DNA from: Magnetospirillum sulfuroxidans | Lineage (GTDB): Bacteria > Pseudomonadota > Alphaproteobacteria > Rhodospirillales > Magnetospirillaceae | DNA: 64,000 nt | Reading direction: 5' to 3' | Assembly: GCF_018224925.1 (NCBI RefSeq) | Contig: NZ_JAGTUF010000001.1 | Location: 682,001 to 746,000 of the forward strand | Shown: positions 26,010 to 37,934 of the stretch, piece by piece | How the letters are laid out: each line of letters starts with the position of its first letter | Numbering within the stretch: position 1 is the first letter of the stretch | Position numbers and translations under genes: made by a program | Notes under the pieces: model-generated | Told to the model about the DNA's origin: nothing | The model's database searches: none | Seen by the model: the letters and a program-made list of their open reading frames with translations, nothing else

Positions 26010-27251
26010 CTACCTGTTGCGCCAGGACCGCCCCACCAGCGGCCCCATCCAGACCATGGCGGCAGCGGTCAACACCACCGGCACCCACAGGGCGATTTCA
26101 TAGGCTTGCGCCGGCCAGCCGCCGCCCGCCTGCGCCGGCCACAGATTGATGATCGCCCCCAACCCCCATTGCATGGTGAAGGCGACGGCAAAAATAATCA
26201 GGTTCAAGGTGGTGGTGGCCCGCCCCGACATATGGGGGGGAACCAACTGCGCCACCACCACATAGCACAAAGACACCGACGCCCCGGCAAAGCCGAAACA
26301 GGCCGATAACAGCAGCGGCGCCCCACCCCACCCCAAGGCCATGGACAGCACGCAAAGCCAGTACCACAGCATGCCGAACCCGGCCACGGCCACAATGGGA
26401 ACCCGCCAGCGTCCCAACGCATCGCTGAGCGATCCCCAGGCCAGATAACCGGCCGCCATGCCGGAAGCCATCACCAGCAATGCCTGGGCGCTGTCCGCCC
26501 CATTCAAACCGGCGACATCGCGCAGCCAAGGTCCGGCCCACAAGCCTTGAATGGCCATGAACGACCCCAAGGCAATGGCGGCAAGCGGCATCACCCGCAA
26601 AAAGGCGGGATCACGGCAAATGGTCGCCACGTCGCCCATCTGTTGCAGAAAAGAACTGCTTCCCGCTCGACCCGGCTTGTCCGGTACGGTGACAAAAAGG
26701 ACCAGGGCCATGGCTAAGGTCAGCGCCGCCAATATCCAGAAAATACCGCGCCAATCGGTGATTGCCAAAGCCGCCTGGACCGGTTGCGTCGCCGCCACCG
26801 CCCCCAAGCCACCGGCAAACAAAATGATGCCGTTAACCAAAGCCAATTTGCCCGGTGGGAAGAATTGCACATTGGCCTTGATCGCCGCCATCAGGCAGGC
26901 AGCCACCCCCAGCCCGACCAAGGCGCGGCCAAGGATCAATGTCACCGGCTGTTCGGCCACGGCGAACAAGCCAGCCCCGGCAGCGGCAAACACCAACAAC
27001 CCCGCCTCCACCCGGCGCGGTCCATAGCGGTCAAGCAAGATGCCCAGCGGGATTTGCACCGAGCCAAAGGCCAGCAGATACATACCGGTCATCAACCCCA
27101 GCGCCCCGGCATCCAAAACGATGTCGGCGGCGATCGACGGGGCCAGCACGGCATTGACCGTGCGGTACAGGTAAGACAGGAAATAACCGCCGGCAAACGG
27201 CAGCAGAACCCGCAGAGCCAGCGTTCTGGCGGAAGGCGTTACACTCTTCAT
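26010..27251 (-). CDS. Major facilitator superfamily transporter
   Basis: The 413-residue inner-membrane protein has about twelve membrane helices in two bundles. The MFS motif after helix 2 is present (GILLDRYGPRRVE), and a long FVTVPDKPGRAGSS loop joins the halves. The N-terminal FLSYLYRTVNAVLAP segment is like that of nitrate/nitrite or organic-anion MFS members, but the substrate is not clear. The ATG at 27251 has AAGG about eight bases upstream; another ATG two codons earlier is too close to it. It follows rnj by 60 bases on the same strand and may be read from the nuo-birA-coaX-rnj transcript. Confidence 0.9.
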   Translation of the reverse strand: MKSVTPSARTLALRVLLPFAGGYFLSYLYRTVNAVLAPSIAADIVLDAGALGLMTGMYLLAFGSVQIPLGILLDRYGPRRVEAGLLVFAAAGAGLFAVAEQPVTLILGRALVGLGVAACLMAAIKANVQFFPPGKLALVNGIILFAGGLGAVAATQPVQAALAITDWRGIFWILAALTLAMALVLFVTVPDKPGRAGSSSFLQQMGDVATICRDPAFLRVMPLAAIALGSFMAIQGLWAGPWLRDVAGLNGADSAQALLVMASGMAAGYLAWGSLSDALGRWRVPIVAVAGFGMLWYWLCVLSMALGWGGAPLLLSACFGFAGASVSLCYVVVAQLVPPHMSGRATTTLNLIIFAVAFTMQWGLGAIINLWPAQAGGGWPAQAYEIALWVPVVLTAAAMVWMGPLVGRSWRNR

Positions 27252-27310
27252 AACCATGACCTTGCCCCGCCGGCCCGGCGCGGTCAACCTGACGATTGAA
27301 CCGGTTTAAA

Positions 27311-28984
27311 TCACACCCGGACCAGATGCACGGTGGTGATCGGACGGTGATTGAGCATGGCCTTGAGTTCCCGCCGCACCGCTCGGCGCACCGCTTCGGC
27401 GGCGGTCGCGTCATCTTGACGCGCTTTTTGCGGCAATTCCTCAAACGCTTCGCGGGCGGCTTCGACCACGTTGTCGTGTTCTTCGGCGAAATGCTCGGCA
27501 TCAAGCAATCCCAGCGCCGTCACCTGGGGCTCGCCCAACAGCTTGCCCTTGCGGTCGACGACGATGGTGCACACGCACGAGCCGTTGAACACCATGCGGC
27601 GGCGGTCCCGCAAAACCGCCGAGTCAAGACGGACCAGACGTGGCCCCCCCTCCAGCGCCTCGCCATCCACCGCCAGCCGTCCAACCGAAACATGATCGAC
27701 CACTTCCGGCTTGCCGGGCGCCAGACGCAGCATGGCGCCATTTTCAATGGCCATGGTTTCGGCCACACCGCAGGCCTTGGCCAGGGCGCAATGCTCCTTG
27801 ATGTGACGGGCCTCGCCATGCACCGGCACGGCGATGCGCGGGCGGACATACTGATAGATCGCTTCCATCTCGTCACGGGCCGGATGACCGGAAACATGGA
27901 TCGGCTCGTCCCGGTCGGTCACCACATCGACCCCCATGCGCACCAGATCGTTTTGCAGCCGGAAAATGGACTTTTCGTTGCCTGGAATAATACGCGAGGA
28001 AAAGATCACCACATCGCCCTTGCTGAGACGAACATTGGGATGATCATTGGCGGCGATGCGGGCCAGGGCCGCGCGCGGCTCGCCCTGGCTGCCGGTGCAC
28101 AGATATACCACCTTGTCGGCCGGCAAATGCACGGCGTCGCGGTCATTGAGGAACGGGGCGATATCGCGCAGATAGCCAAGGTCACGGGCCGCTTTCTCGA
28201 TCCGCCACAATGACCGCCCAACCAGGGCGACGGAACGGCCATTGGCCTCGGCCGCCAAGGCGACACTTTCCAGCCGCGCCACGTTGGTGGCAAAGCAGGA
28301 AATGGCAATGCGGCGGTCATAGCGCGACAACAGGCCGATCAGATTGGCCCGGACCTCGGCTTCCGAACCGGAATGGCCGCGGGTGAAGATATTGGTCGAA
28401 TCGCCGACCATGGCCAGCACCCCTTCGTTACCGATGCGGCGCAGCGCCTCGGTATCGGCCGGGTTGCCGATCAGCGGATCGGGGTCGAACTTCCAGTCGC
28501 CGGTATGCAACACGGTCCCGGCCTTGGTGCGAATGGCCAGGGAATTGGGCTCGGGGATGGAATGGGTCATCGACACCATTTCCACATTGAACGGACCAAC
28601 ATCGAAACGCGAGCCCAGGGCGACCACATGCATCGGCACCTGCCGTTGCAACCCCACTTCGTTCAGCTTGCCAGCCAAGATGGCGGCGGCGAACGGGCTG
28701 GCATAGACCGGGCATTTCAGCCGCGACCACAGGTAATGCACGGCGCCGACATGATCTTCATGGCCATGGGTGATAACGATGCCGACCAATTGATCGCGAC
28801 GTTCCTCGATCCAGGCCGGATCAGCCATGACCACATCGGTCATCGGCATGGAATCGTCGCCGAAGGTCACCCCGAGATCAACAATCAACCACTTGCCGTC
28901 ATGGCCATAGAGGTTGAAATTCATCCCGATTTCGCCAGTCCCACCCAGCGGCAGAAAAAACAGCTCGTCCGAACCCGGCTTCAT
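27311..28984 (-). CDS. rnj: Ribonuclease J
   Basis: The 557-residue protein is a metallo-beta-lactamase-fold RNase of the beta-CASP group. The zinc motif HGHEDH is at 73-78 ([15 protein letters not shown]), further ligands are in [11 protein letters not shown], and the beta-CASP and C-terminal domains follow ([32 protein letters not shown]). RNase J is a 5'-3' exo- and endoribonuclease used in mRNA decay and rRNA maturation in alphaproteobacteria. Its ATG overlaps the coaX stop by four bases. The nuoN-birA-coaX-rnj order is typical of this class. Confidence 0.95.
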   Translation of the reverse strand: MKPGSDELFFLPLGGTGEIGMNFNLYGHDGKWLIVDLGVTFGDDSMPMTDVVMADPAWIEERRDQLVGIVITHGHEDHVGAVHYLWSRLKCPVYASPFAAAILAGKLNEVGLQRQVPMHVVALGSRFDVGPFNVEMVSMTHSIPEPNSLAIRTKAGTVLHTGDWKFDPDPLIGNPADTEALRRIGNEGVLAMVGDSTNIFTRGHSGSEAEVRANLIGLLSRYDRRIAISCFATNVARLESVALAAEANGRSVALVGRSLWRIEKAARDLGYLRDIAPFLNDRDAVHLPADKVVYLCTGSQGEPRAALARIAANDHPNVRLSKGDVVIFSSRIIPGNEKSIFRLQNDLVRMGVDVVTDRDEPIHVSGHPARDEMEAIYQYVRPRIAVPVHGEARHIKEHCALAKACGVAETMAIENGAMLRLAPGKPEVVDHVSVGRLAVDGEALEGGPRLVRLDSAVLRDRRRMVFNGSCVCTIVVDRKGKLLGEPQVTALGLLDAEHFAEEHDNVVEAAREAFEELPQKARQDDATAAEAVRRAVRRELKAMLNHRPITTVHLVRV

Positions 28985-29763
28985 GCCTTCACCGTCTTGG
29001 CATTGCGACGGTGGATTTCCAACAGACCGCGCAAGGTCAGGTCCGAGGCCAATTCATTGATCACCGGCGTCGATTCGGCGAATAACGGGGCCAACCCGCC
29101 CGTGGCGACCACCAACATCTTGGCGCCGAATTCTTCTTCCATTCGCTTTACCAATCCTTCGATCAGGCCGACATAGCCCCAGAAAATTCCCGACCGCATG
29201 GCCGGCACCGTCGCCTTGCCGATCACCTGCTTGGGCCGGCCGATGGCGACGCGCGGCAGCTTGGCGGCGGCCATGTGCAAGGCTTCAAGCGACAGATTGA
29301 TCCCCGGCGCAATGGCCCCGCCGCAATAATTGCCATCGCCATCGACGACGTCGAAGGTGGTGGCGGTGCCGAAATCAATGACGATCAACGGCGCCTTATA
29401 GAATTTGTGTGCCGCCACGGCGTTGACAAGACGGTCGGCGCCAACTTCCTCGGGCCGGTCCAGCAACACCTCGATGCCCAGTTGCACCCCCTCGTCGCCA
29501 ACCACCACCGGTTCGCAGCCGAAATAGCGGCGGCACAGGGTTTTCAGGTTAAAGACGATGGCCGGCACCACACTGGCGATAATCACCGCCGAGATGTCCT
29601 CGCGGTTCAAATTCTCGGTGGTCAGCAATTGCATCAGCCACACCCCCAATTCGTCGGCGGTGCGGTCGGTCTGGGTCGATGCGCGCCATTCGCCGCGCAC
29701 CTGTTCCCCATCGAACACGGCAAAGACAATGTTGGTATTGCCGGCATCAATGGCCAGAAGCAT
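28981..29763 (-). CDS. coaX: Type III pantothenate kinase
   Basis: The 260-residue acetate-kinase/HSP70-fold enzyme phosphorylates pantothenate in the first step of coenzyme A synthesis. Motifs: N-terminal phosphate-binding loop [46 protein letters not shown] and [15 protein letters not shown], all characteristic of CoaX and different from CoaA. Type III enzymes use a monovalent cation and are not feedback-inhibited by CoA. GGAGG lies upstream, and birA ends 14 bases before. It is linked to birA and rnj by overlap and close spacing. Confidence 0.96.
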   Translation of the reverse strand: MLLAIDAGNTNIVFAVFDGEQVRGEWRASTQTDRTADELGVWLMQLLTTENLNREDISAVIIASVVPAIVFNLKTLCRRYFGCEPVVVGDEGVQLGIEVLLDRPEEVGADRLVNAVAAHKFYKAPLIVIDFGTATTFDVVDGDGNYCGGAIAPGINLSLEALHMAAAKLPRVAIGRPKQVIGKATVPAMRSGIFWGYVGLIEGLVKRMEEEFGAKMLVVATGGLAPLFAESTPVINELASDLTLRGLLEIHRRNAKTVKA

Positions 29764-29777
29764 GGAGGGCCTCCAGG

Positions 29778-30524
29778 TTAATGGGCATCGGGGAAAAAAA
29801 CATCCCCAGCGAGAATACGGCGGGAACCCGACGCGCCCTGATCCAAAAGCAGCGCGCCCTCTTCGTCAAGTCCGGCGAAAATACCGGTTTGCGTGTCAGT
29901 TTCCAGTCGGACGATTGTCGGCTGGCCCAAACCACGGGCGCAAGACAGCCAAGCCTGGCGAATCGGAGAAAACCCCTGCTGCCGCCACGCCACCAATAAC
30001 GGGGCGAAAGCAGCGCAAAAGGCTTCTAAAACCTGGGCGGCGTCGCCGGCATAATCAAGATCGGCCAAAGCACAGGCCGGGTGATTAAGCCCTTGCGGCG
30101 GCGGCGCCGCCACCACGTTAACGCCGATGCCCAGCACCAACCAGTCGGACCCGGCTGATTCCAGCAGCATGCCGGCGCATTTGCGCCCCTCGACCAACAC
30201 GTCGTTGGGCCATTTTGCCTGGAATGTGTGCGGCGGCAGCAAGGTCGACAACGCCTGCACCAAAGCGGCGGCGGCGGCAAAGCCCAATTGCGCCGCGTGA
30301 TGCAGCGACTGAATGCGGATGAGCATGGAAAAATGCAGATTACCGGCTGGGCTGACCCATGCGCGGCCACGACGCCCCCGCCCGGCGCTTTGGCTTTGAG
30401 CCGAGACCACAAGCAAATCGGCGGCGGCACCTGATTGAGCCAACCGCCGTGCTTCATCATTGGTGCTGCCGACGCTGTCCAGACTGATAAGCTGGAACGG
30501 CGTCGGCAGACTTGCTGGCATCAT
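29778..30524 (-). CDS. birA: Biotin-[acetyl-CoA-carboxylase] ligase
   Basis: The 248-residue protein ligase attaches biotin to the carrier protein of acetyl-CoA carboxylase and other biotin enzymes. The biotin/ATP loop [27 protein letters not shown] and the C-terminal [10 protein letters not shown] beta-barrel are present. It lacks the N-terminal helix-turn-helix of the E. coli protein, so it is not expected to regulate biotin genes. The ATG overlaps the nuoN stop by one base (TGATG), so it is translationally coupled to the nuo operon. Confidence 0.94.
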   Translation of the reverse strand: MMPASLPTPFQLISLDSVGSTNDEARRLAQSGAAADLLVVSAQSQSAGRGRRGRAWVSPAGNLHFSMLIRIQSLHHAAQLGFAAAAALVQALSTLLPPHTFQAKWPNDVLVEGRKCAGMLLESAGSDWLVLGIGVNVVAAPPPQGLNHPACALADLDYAGDAAQVLEAFCAAFAPLLVAWRQQGFSPIRQAWLSCARGLGQPTIVRLETDTQTGIFAGLDEEGALLLDQGASGSRRILAGDVFFPDAH

Positions 30525-31984
30525 CAGCCGGCGGCCGGGAACAGCACCGCAGCGGCAGCCTTGGCACTGGTCAACAACGGACCGGGAACGGCGATGAAAG
30601 CAATATTGACCAAGGTCGCCACCGCCATGACCAGCCCCAGCGCCTTGCTGCCGCTCCGTTCAAAGCTTTCCAGCGCTTCGTCGAAATACATCACCTTAAT
30701 GATCCGCAGATAGTAATAAGCGCTGACCACGCTGGTCACCACGCCGATGATCGCCAGGGTATACAGCCCGGCATCAACCGCAGCCTTGAACACATAGAAT
30801 TTGCCGATAAATCCGGCCAGCGGCGGAATGCCGGCCATGGAGAACATCAGCACCGCCATGGCGGCGGCCATGGCCGGGTTGGATTTCCCCAGACCGGCCA
30901 GATCATTGATGCCTTCGACCAGACGGCCCTTCTGACGCATGGACAAGATGACGGCGAAGACGCCGACATTCATGGACAGATAAATGGCCAGATAGATCAA
31001 CACGCCCTGGACGCCATCGGCCGAGCCGGCGGCGACGCCAACCAGCATGAAGCCGACATGACCGATGGAGGAATAAGCCATCAGACGCTTGATGTTGTTC
31101 TGGGCGATGGCGGCGAAGGCGCCGATGAACATCGAGGCCAAGGCGATGAACGCCACCACCTGACGCCATTGGTCGGACAATTCGCCGAACGGTCCGGTCA
31201 TCACCCGGACCAACAGGGCCATGGCGGCGATCTTCGGCGCCACGGCGAAGAACGAGGTCACCGGAGTCGGCGCCCCTTCATAGACGTCGGGAGCCCACAT
31301 GTGGAACGGCGCCGCCGAGATCTTGAAGGCCAGACCGGCAAGCACGAACACCAGACCGGCGATGAACCCAAGATGCGGGTGAACCGGATGTTCGCCGCCA
31401 AACAGCTTGGCCAGGCCATCGAACGAGGTCGTGCCAGAGAAGCCGTAAACCAGCGAAATGCCGTACAGCAACATGCCCGAGGCCAGCGAGCCCAGAACAT
31501 AGTACTTAAGGCCCGATTCGGTCGCCTTGGCGCTTTCGCGATGATAGGCGGCCAGCACGTACAGCGACAAAGACTGCATTTCCAGGCCCATATACAAGGC
31601 CAGGAAGTCGTTCGCCGACACCATGATCATCATGCCGGTGGTGGCCAGCATGATCAGGACCGGATATTCGAAGCGGCCCAGCTTTTCCTTATCCAGGAAG
31701 TTCAGCGACATGGAAGCGGTGATCGCCGAAGCCGCCAGGATCAACACCTTGACGAACACGGCGAAAGGATCAAGCACCAACAGGCCGCCGAAAGAAACCA
31801 GCCGGTCGGAACCGCCCACGGCCCAGGTCAGCAGCATGGCGCCGATCATCGCCGCCACCGCCAAGGTGGTGGCGGCGGCCGTGTTGTCGCCCTTGCGGAA
31901 CACACCCATCATCAGCAGAGCCATCGCCGCCAGGACGACGAGAAGCTCCGGCAGGACCGGAATGAGGTCGAGAGATTCGGTCAT
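30524..31984 (-). CDS. nuoN: NADH-quinone oxidoreductase subunit N
   Basis: The 486-residue antiporter-like membrane subunit of complex I has about fourteen membrane helices. Conserved signs include the helix with the proton-path lysine ([21 protein letters not shown]), [20 protein letters not shown] and the C-terminal FERSGSK loop. It translocates protons in the membrane arm with NuoL and NuoM. It is the last nuo gene, 12 bases after nuoM and overlapping birA by one base. Confidence 0.96.
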   Translation of the reverse strand: MTESLDLIPVLPELLVVLAAMALLMMGVFRKGDNTAAATTLAVAAMIGAMLLTWAVGGSDRLVSFGGLLVLDPFAVFVKVLILAASAITASMSLNFLDKEKLGRFEYPVLIMLATTGMMIMVSANDFLALYMGLEMQSLSLYVLAAYHRESAKATESGLKYYVLGSLASGMLLYGISLVYGFSGTTSFDGLAKLFGGEHPVHPHLGFIAGLVFVLAGLAFKISAAPFHMWAPDVYEGAPTPVTSFFAVAPKIAAMALLVRVMTGPFGELSDQWRQVVAFIALASMFIGAFAAIAQNNIKRLMAYSSIGHVGFMLVGVAAGSADGVQGVLIYLAIYLSMNVGVFAVILSMRQKGRLVEGINDLAGLGKSNPAMAAAMAVLMFSMAGIPPLAGFIGKFYVFKAAVDAGLYTLAIIGVVTSVVSAYYYLRIIKVMYFDEALESFERSGSKALGLVMAVATLVNIAFIAVPGPLLTSAKAAAAVLFPAAG

Positions 31985-31996
31985 GTCCAGTTCCCC

Positions 31997-33511
31997 TTAA
32001 CGAGCCGCGACGGAAAGAGATTCGGCGGCGGCGCGCGCCAGTTCGTAATTGTCGATCAACTTGGCCACCGAAGCATGCATCGGATCGAGGAAGGTGATCG
32101 GATAAACCCCCATCCAGATGACGATGACGATCAGCGGCGCGAACATCAGCACTTCCCGCGGACTCAGATCCAAGATGGACTTGAGGTCATCGCGCGTCAT
32201 GCGGCCGAACACCATCCGGCGATAGAGGTACAGCATATAGCAGGCCCCCAGCACCAGACCGCTGGCGGCGAAGAATGCCACCCAGGTGTTGACTTGGAAC
32301 ACGCCCAACAGCACCAGGAACTCGCCGACGAAGCCACCGGTGCCCGGCAGACCGACCGACGCCATGGTCATGAACATGAACACCAGCGCGTATTTCGGCA
32401 TGCGTTCCGACAAGCCGCCGTAACGCGAGATTTCGCGGGTGTGCATGCGGTCGTAAACCACGCCGACACACAAGAACAAGGCGCCCGAGACAATGCCGTG
32501 CGACAGCATCTGATAAAGCGCGCCCTCAACCCCTTGGGTGGTCATCGAAAAGACGCCGATGGTCACGTACCCCATGTGGGCGATGGATGAATAGGCGATC
32601 AGCTTCTTCATGTCTTCCTGCACCAGGGCCACCAGCGAGGTGTAGATCACCGCGACGATGGACAGGGTGTAGACCAGGGGCGTGAAGTATTCGCTGGCCA
32701 ACGGGAACATCGGCACCGAGAAGCGGATGAAACCATAAGCGCCCATCTTCAACAGCACGCCGGCCAGGATCACCGAACCGGCGGTCGGCGCCTCGACGTG
32801 GGCGTCAGGCAACCAGGTATGCACCGGCCACATGGGGACCTTGACCGCGAACGAGGCGAAGAAGGCCAACCACAGCCACAATTGCATGCCCTGCGGGAAG
32901 CCATGCGCCATCAGCGTCGGGATGTCGGTGGTGTGGGCGTCGAAATACATGGCCAGCATGGCCACCAGCATCAACACCGACCCCAACAAGGTGTAGAGAA
33001 ACAATTTATAGGCGGCATAGACCCGCCGCGCCCCGCCCCACACGCCGATGATGATGAACATGGGCAGCAACACGCCTTCAAAGAAGACGTAGAACAAAAC
33101 CATGTCGAGCGCGCAGAACATACCGACCATCATGGTTTCGAGAACCAGGAAGGCGACCATGTATTCCTTCACCCGCTTCTCCACCGCGCCGATGGACGAC
33201 AAGATGCAGATGGGGGTCAAGAAGGTGGACAGCAGGACGAACCACACCGAGATGCCGTCAACACCCATGGAATAGGTAATGGCGGTCCCAGGCAGCCAGA
33301 CGGCGGTTTCCTTCAGCTGAAACTCAGCCGAGGCGGCGTCGAAATACCCCAAGATGAACAGCGAGACGACGAACGTCGCCACCGAGGTGAGCAGCGCCAC
33401 GTTGCGGGCATTGCGCGCCACCACCTGGGCTTCGCCGCGGATCGCCAGGATGAACAACGCCCCCAACAGCGGCAGGAACGTCGTCAACGAGAGCAGAGGC
33501 CAGTCGGTCAT
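31997..33511 (-). CDS. nuoM: NADH-quinone oxidoreductase subunit M
   Basis: The 504-residue antiporter-like membrane subunit of complex I. The proton-path segments [23 protein letters not shown] and [17 protein letters not shown] are clear, as is the catalytic-glutamate region [14 protein letters not shown]. The length is normal for NuoM. It is 14 bases after nuoL. Confidence 0.97.
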   Translation of the reverse strand: MTDWPLLSLTTFLPLLGALFILAIRGEAQVVARNARNVALLTSVATFVVSLFILGYFDAASAEFQLKETAVWLPGTAITYSMGVDGISVWFVLLSTFLTPICILSSIGAVEKRVKEYMVAFLVLETMMVGMFCALDMVLFYVFFEGVLLPMFIIIGVWGGARRVYAAYKLFLYTLLGSVLMLVAMLAMYFDAHTTDIPTLMAHGFPQGMQLWLWLAFFASFAVKVPMWPVHTWLPDAHVEAPTAGSVILAGVLLKMGAYGFIRFSVPMFPLASEYFTPLVYTLSIVAVIYTSLVALVQEDMKKLIAYSSIAHMGYVTIGVFSMTTQGVEGALYQMLSHGIVSGALFLCVGVVYDRMHTREISRYGGLSERMPKYALVFMFMTMASVGLPGTGGFVGEFLVLLGVFQVNTWVAFFAASGLVLGACYMLYLYRRMVFGRMTRDDLKSILDLSPREVLMFAPLIVIVIWMGVYPITFLDPMHASVAKLIDNYELARAAAESLSVAAR

Positions 33512-33525
33512 TGTCTTCCCCAGAC

Positions 33526-35457
33526 TTAGCGCGCGTTGAACATGTACCAGGTGACGAATACCGCCACACCGATCAGCATCGCGAAGGCGTAGTGGTACAG
33601 GTACCCGGATTGCAACTTGCCCACCTTTTGGGCGATCACCTTGGTGGCGGCGGCGACGCCGTCGGGACCGACACCGTCGATCAGAGCGCCGTCACCCCCT
33701 TGCCAGAAGCCCCGTCCCAGCTTGAAAGCGGGCTTGACGAACAAGAAGTCGTACAATTCGTCGAAGTACCACTTGTTCAGCAAGAACAGGTAGATGCCAC
33801 GGAAGCTGTTGGCCAGCATCGCCGGCACCGCCGGCACGAACATATAAAGCAGATAGGCCAGGGCAATGCCCGAAGCGGCGACGATGGTCGGCGTCAGCGC
33901 CACCCACTGTTCCACATGGTGCAGGTTTTCCATGGCCCCGTGGCTTTCCACCACCTTGACCGCGCCGCGCCAGAAATCGTGCTGAACGTGACCCACGAAC
34001 ATTTCGTAGCCCAGCCAGCCCGAGAACACGGCGCCAACGGCCAAAACCACCAACGGCAAGATCATCACCGCCGGGCTTTCATGCACATGCGCCATCACGT
34101 GTTCGTCGGCGCGCGGCTTGCCATGGAAGGTCAGGATCAACAGACGCCAGGAGTAAAAGGCGGTCAGGAAGGCCGCGGCCACGCCCATGACATAGGCGAT
34201 CTGACCGGACCAGGAATGCGAAGCCCAGGCCGCTTCCAAGATGGTGTCCTTGGAATAATAGCCGGCGAAGAACGGCACGCCCGCCAGGGCAAGCGACCCA
34301 ATCCACATCAACGCCCAGGTGATCTTCACGTTCTTCCAGATTCCGCCCATCCGGCGGATGTCTTGCTCGTCGCTCATGGCGTGGATCACCGAACCGGCGC
34401 CCAAGAACAGCAAGGCCTTGAAGAAAGCGTGGGTCATCAGGTGGAAAATAGCCGCCTGATAAGCCGACACGCCGATGGCGAAGAACATGTAGCCCAATTG
34501 CGAGCAGGTGGAATAGGCGATCACCCGCTTGATGTCGTTTTGGACACAGCCGACAGTGGCGGCGAAGAAGGCGGTGGCGGCGCCAACCAAGGTCACCACG
34601 GTCAGCGCGGTGTTCGAATATTCGAACAGCGGGCTCATGCGGGCGACCATGAAGACGCCGGCGGTGACCATGGTGGCGGCGTGAATCAGCGCCGAAACCG
34701 GAGTCGGGCCTTCCATGGCGTCAGGCAGCCAGGTGTGCAGGCCGAGCTGAGCCGACTTGCCCATGGCGCCGACGAACAGCAGCAGGCAGCAGATGGTGAC
34801 GGCGTTCATGTCCATGCCGAAGAAGTGCACCACCGTGCCCGCCTTGTCCGGCGCCGCGGCGAAGATGGCGTCGAACGTCACCGAATCGAACAGGAAGTAG
34901 ATGCCGAAGATCCCCAGGGCAAAGCCGAAATCACCAACGCGATTGACGACAAAGGCCTTGATGGCGGCGGCACAGGCCGAAGGCTTCTGATACCAAAAAC
35001 CAATCAACAGATAGGACGCGACACCCACGCCTTCCCAGCCGAAGAACAGCTGAACCAGATTATCGGCGGTCACCAGCATCAGCATGGCGAAGGTGAACAG
35101 CGACAGATAGGACATGAAGCGCGGGATCGACGGGTCGTGGCTCATATAGCCAACCGAGTAGACGTGCACCATGAACGACACCCAGGTGACGACGATCATC
35201 ATGACCGCGGTCAGGGTATCGAATTTCAGCGCCCACGACACATCCATGGTGCCGGACTGAATCCAGTGCAGCAATTGGATGGTGACGAAATTACCGTCAA
35301 TCGCCACTTCCTTGAAGATCAAGGCCGAGGAAAAGGCCGACACGCCCAACAGCGTGCAGGTGACGATTTGCGCACCACGGTCACCGATGAAGCGGCCAAA
35401 CAGGCCAGCGACGATCGAGCCCAGCAGCGGCAGGAAGATTGCGGCGACGTACATCAT
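33526..35457 (-). CDS. nuoL: NADH-quinone oxidoreductase subunit L
   Basis: The 643-residue protein is the distal antiporter-like subunit of complex I. The core has [40 protein letters not shown] and [19 protein letters not shown]. The extra C-terminal part forms the long lateral helix along the membrane arm and ends in a further membrane anchor ([16 protein letters not shown]). The length is normal. It is seven bases after nuoK. Confidence 0.97.
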   Translation of the reverse strand: MMYVAAIFLPLLGSIVAGLFGRFIGDRGAQIVTCTLLGVSAFSSALIFKEVAIDGNFVTIQLLHWIQSGTMDVSWALKFDTLTAVMMIVVTWVSFMVHVYSVGYMSHDPSIPRFMSYLSLFTFAMLMLVTADNLVQLFFGWEGVGVASYLLIGFWYQKPSACAAAIKAFVVNRVGDFGFALGIFGIYFLFDSVTFDAIFAAAPDKAGTVVHFFGMDMNAVTICCLLLFVGAMGKSAQLGLHTWLPDAMEGPTPVSALIHAATMVTAGVFMVARMSPLFEYSNTALTVVTLVGAATAFFAATVGCVQNDIKRVIAYSTCSQLGYMFFAIGVSAYQAAIFHLMTHAFFKALLFLGAGSVIHAMSDEQDIRRMGGIWKNVKITWALMWIGSLALAGVPFFAGYYSKDTILEAAWASHSWSGQIAYVMGVAAAFLTAFYSWRLLILTFHGKPRADEHVMAHVHESPAVMILPLVVLAVGAVFSGWLGYEMFVGHVQHDFWRGAVKVVESHGAMENLHHVEQWVALTPTIVAASGIALAYLLYMFVPAVPAMLANSFRGIYLFLLNKWYFDELYDFLFVKPAFKLGRGFWQGGDGALIDGVGPDGVAAATKVIAQKVGKLQSGYLYHYAFAMLIGVAVFVTWYMFNAR

Positions 35458-35464
35458 CGCTGGA

Positions 35465-35776
35465 TTACCCCTTCAGCTGGCTGATTTCCTCGACCGCGAT
35501 CGTGCCGCGGTTGCGGAAGAAGACGACAAGGATGGCCAGACCGATGGCCGCCTCGGCGGCGGCGACGGTCAGGATGAACATGGCGAAAACCTGTCCGACC
35601 AGATCATTGAGGAAGGACGAGAACGCCACGAAATTCAAATTCACCGCCAACAGCATCAATTCGACGCTCATCATGATGATGATGACGTTCTTGCGGTTGA
35701 GGAAAATACCGAAGACGCCAAGCGTGAACAAAATGCCCGCGACGATCAGGTAATGAGAGAGACCGATCTCGAACAT
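35465..35776 (-). CDS. nuoK: NADH-quinone oxidoreductase subunit K
   Basis: The 103-residue membrane subunit has three helices, including the conserved glutamates of the E-channel ([19 protein letters not shown] and [16 protein letters not shown]). It starts at the last base of nuoJ (one-base overlap), showing coupled translation. Confidence 0.97.
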   Translation of the reverse strand: MFEIGLSHYLIVAGILFTLGVFGIFLNRKNVIIIMMSVELMLLAVNLNFVAFSSFLNDLVGQVFAMFILTVAAAEAAIGLAILVVFFRNRGTIAVEEISQLKG

Positions 35777-36387
35777 CAGATGCCTCCCCCGGTGCTGACT
35801 TTGCGGATTTCAACGGAATTGGCGGCGGTCCGTCCGACCTGATCATAGATCTTCTGCTTGCGCACGCCGGTCCGGGTCCGGTGGGTCAGCAAGATGGCGC
35901 CGATCATGGCGACCAGCAGGATCACACCCGAGGCCTGGAACAAGAACACATAATTGGTATAGATCAGCCGGCCCAAAGCCTCGGTATTGGTCATCTGATC
36001 GGTCGGCGGGATCGGCGCGGCCAGCAAGGCTTCGACGTCGGGGGCGAAAGCCCAGCCGCCAAACACCACCGCCAGTTCGACCAGCAACACCAGACCGATG
36101 ACCGCACCGGTCGGCAGATACTGGGCGACGCCTTCGCGCAGCTTGAGGAAGTTGATGTCCAGCATCATGACGACGAACAAGAACATCACCGCCACGGCGC
36201 CGACATAGACGACCACCAGGACCATGGCCAGGAATTCCGCGCCCAGCAGCAGGAACAGACCGGCCGCGTTGAAGAAGCACAGAATGAGGAACAGCACCGA
36301 ATGGACCGGGTTGCGGGCCGAGATCACCATGACCCCGCTCGCTACCGCCAAACCGGCGAACATGTAGAAGATCAATGCCGCGATCAT
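35776..36387 (-). CDS. nuoJ: NADH-quinone oxidoreductase subunit J
   Basis: The 203-residue membrane subunit has five helices. The conserved third-helix region is [20 protein letters not shown], where the pi-bulge helix couples quinone reduction to proton pumping. The ATG at 36387 has a GAGGGGG site. A TTG six codons further upstream overlaps the nuoI stop and is less likely. Confidence 0.95.
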   Translation of the reverse strand: MIAALIFYMFAGLAVASGVMVISARNPVHSVLFLILCFFNAAGLFLLLGAEFLAMVLVVVYVGAVAVMFLFVVMMLDINFLKLREGVAQYLPTGAVIGLVLLVELAVVFGGWAFAPDVEALLAAPIPPTDQMTNTEALGRLIYTNYVFLFQASGVILLVAMIGAILLTHRTRTGVRKQKIYDQVGRTAANSVEIRKVSTGGGI

Positions 36388-36401
36388 GCCATCCCCCTCA
36401 A

Positions 36402-36893
36402 TCAACGGTACGGCGCGTCGGCGGCGATACGCATGGCCAGTTCGGCCTCCCAGCGATCACCGTTCGCGAGCAGTTTTTGCTTGTTGTACATCAGCTCGGC
36501 CCGGGTTTCCGTGGCGAACTCGAAATTCGGCCCCTCGACGATGGCATCCACCGGGCAGGCTTCCTGGCACAGACCGCAATAGATGCACTTGGTCATGTCC
36601 AGGTCATAGCGGCGGGCGCGACGCGAACCGTCGGCGCGGACCTCACCCTCGATGGTGATGGCCTGAGCCGGGCAGATCGCCTCGCACAATTTGCACGAGA
36701 TGCAGCGCTCTTCACCGTTGGGATAACGGCGCAGGGCGTGCTCGCCGCGAAAACGCGGCGACATCGGGATTTTTTCGTACGGGTAATTGGTGGTCACCGA
36801 GGGTTTGAACATATAGCGGAAGGTCAGCGCCAAGCCTTGAACCAGCTCGGTCAGCAAGAACGCCCGCGCGGTGCGGTCGAGAAAAGCCATCAC
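36402..36893 (-). CDS. nuoI: NADH-quinone oxidoreductase subunit I (2 x 4Fe-4S)
   Basis: The 163-residue peripheral-arm subunit has two ferredoxin motifs, [12 protein letters not shown] (about residue 60) and [12 protein letters not shown] (about 99), which bind clusters N6a and N6b. The N-terminus has the amphipathic membrane-contact helix. It is ten bases after nuoH. Confidence 0.97.
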   Translation of the reverse strand: MMAFLDRTARAFLLTELVQGLALTFRYMFKPSVTTNYPYEKIPMSPRFRGEHALRRYPNGEERCISCKLCEAICPAQAITIEGEVRADGSRRARRYDLDMTKCIYCGLCQEACPVDAIVEGPNFEFATETRAELMYNKQKLLANGDRWEAELAMRIAADAPYR

Positions 36894-36902
36894 ACTCTCT
36901 CC

Positions 36903-37934
36903 TTAACCCTGACCCGGAAGCCAACCGAAGGCGACGAGAACGCCCGAGGTCAACACCACCCAGAACAGCGAGAACGGCAAGAAAATCTTCCATCCCAAAC
37001 GCATCAGCTGGTCATAGCGATAACGGGGGAAGGTGGCGCGCACCCACAGGAAGATAAACAAAACAGCGCAGATCTTAAGCACGAACCAAATGATGCCGGG
37101 GATCCAGTTGAACGGCGCGATATCCATCGGCGGCAACCAGCCGCCCAGGAACAACACCGTGGCCATGGCGCTCATCAAGATCATGTTGGCGTATTCACCC
37201 AGGAAGAACAGGGCGAAGGTCATGGCCGAATATTCGACGTTATAGCCGGCGACCAGTTCGGATTCCGATTCCGCCATATCGAACGGCGCACGGTTGGTTT
37301 CCGCCAGGATCGACACCACGAAGATGATGAACATCGGGAAATGCGGCAGGATGAACCACACCGTTTCCTTCTGCTTCAAGACGATGTCCGACAGGTTGAG
37401 CGATCCCACGGTAACCAGCACCGAAATGATCACCAGCCCCATGGAGACTTCGTAGGACACCATCTGCGCCGCCGAGCGAAGACCGCCGAGGAAGGCGTAT
37501 TTGGAGTTCGACGCCCAACCCGACATGATGATGCCGTAGACGCCCAAGCTGGAAATGGCGAACAGATACAGCACGCCGACATTGATATCGGCGACCACCC
37601 ATCCTTCATCGAAGGGAATGACCGCCCAGGCGATCAAGGCCAGGATAAAGGTCAGCATCGGCGCGATGACGAAAACCACCTTGTTGGCCCCGGACGGGAA
37701 GATGGTTTCCTTCAAGAACAGCTTGGCGCCATCGGCCAAGGGTTGCAGCAGGCCAAAGGGGCCGACCACGTTGGGACCCTTGCGCAACTGGATGGCGCCG
37801 ATGACCTTGCGCTCGGCATAGGTCAGATAGGCGACCGCCAGCAGCAGCGGCAGGACGATGGCGACGATCTGAAGAACGATGACGATCAGGCGCCACAGTT
37901 CCGGGGGCAGCAGCCCAGAGAGCATATCAACCAT
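36903..37934 (-). CDS. nuoH: NADH-quinone oxidoreductase subunit H
   Basis: The 343-residue membrane subunit forms the quinone chamber with NuoB and NuoD. Typical segments are [56 protein letters not shown] and [19 protein letters not shown]. The ATG at 37934 overlaps the nuoG stop by eight bases and has GGGGA upstream; a second ATG three codons later (37925) is possible. Confidence 0.95.
   Translation of the reverse strand: MVDMLSGLLPPELWRLIVIVLQIVAIVLPLLLAVAYLTYAERKVIGAIQLRKGPNVVGPFGLLQPLADGAKLFLKETIFPSGANKVVFVIAPMLTFILALIAWAVIPFDEGWVVADINVGVLYLFAISSLGVYGIIMSGWASNSKYAFLGGLRSAAQMVSYEVSMGLVIISVLVTVGSLNLSDIVLKQKETVWFILPHFPMFIIFVVSILAETNRAPFDMAESESELVAGYNVEYSAMTFALFFLGEYANMILMSAMATVLFLGGWLPPMDIAPFNWIPGIIWFVLKICAVLFIFLWVRATFPRYRYDQLMRLGWKIFLPFSLFWVVLTSGVLVAFGWLPGQG

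Noticed and set aside
26010-26540. Antisense and alternative-frame ORFs in the MFS gene
   Set aside because: The MFS frame has twelve helices and the family motif; the others lack any feature.
30512-32590. Long open frame of 692 codons on the plus strand opposite nuoN and nuoM
   Set aside because: It is antisense to clear complex I genes, rich in His, Gln and Arg, and has no domain. GC-rich codon bias on the opposite strand creates it.
33511-35484. Long open frame of 657 codons on the plus strand opposite nuoL
   Set aside because: Antisense shadow of nuoL with low-complexity His/Gln/Gly content.
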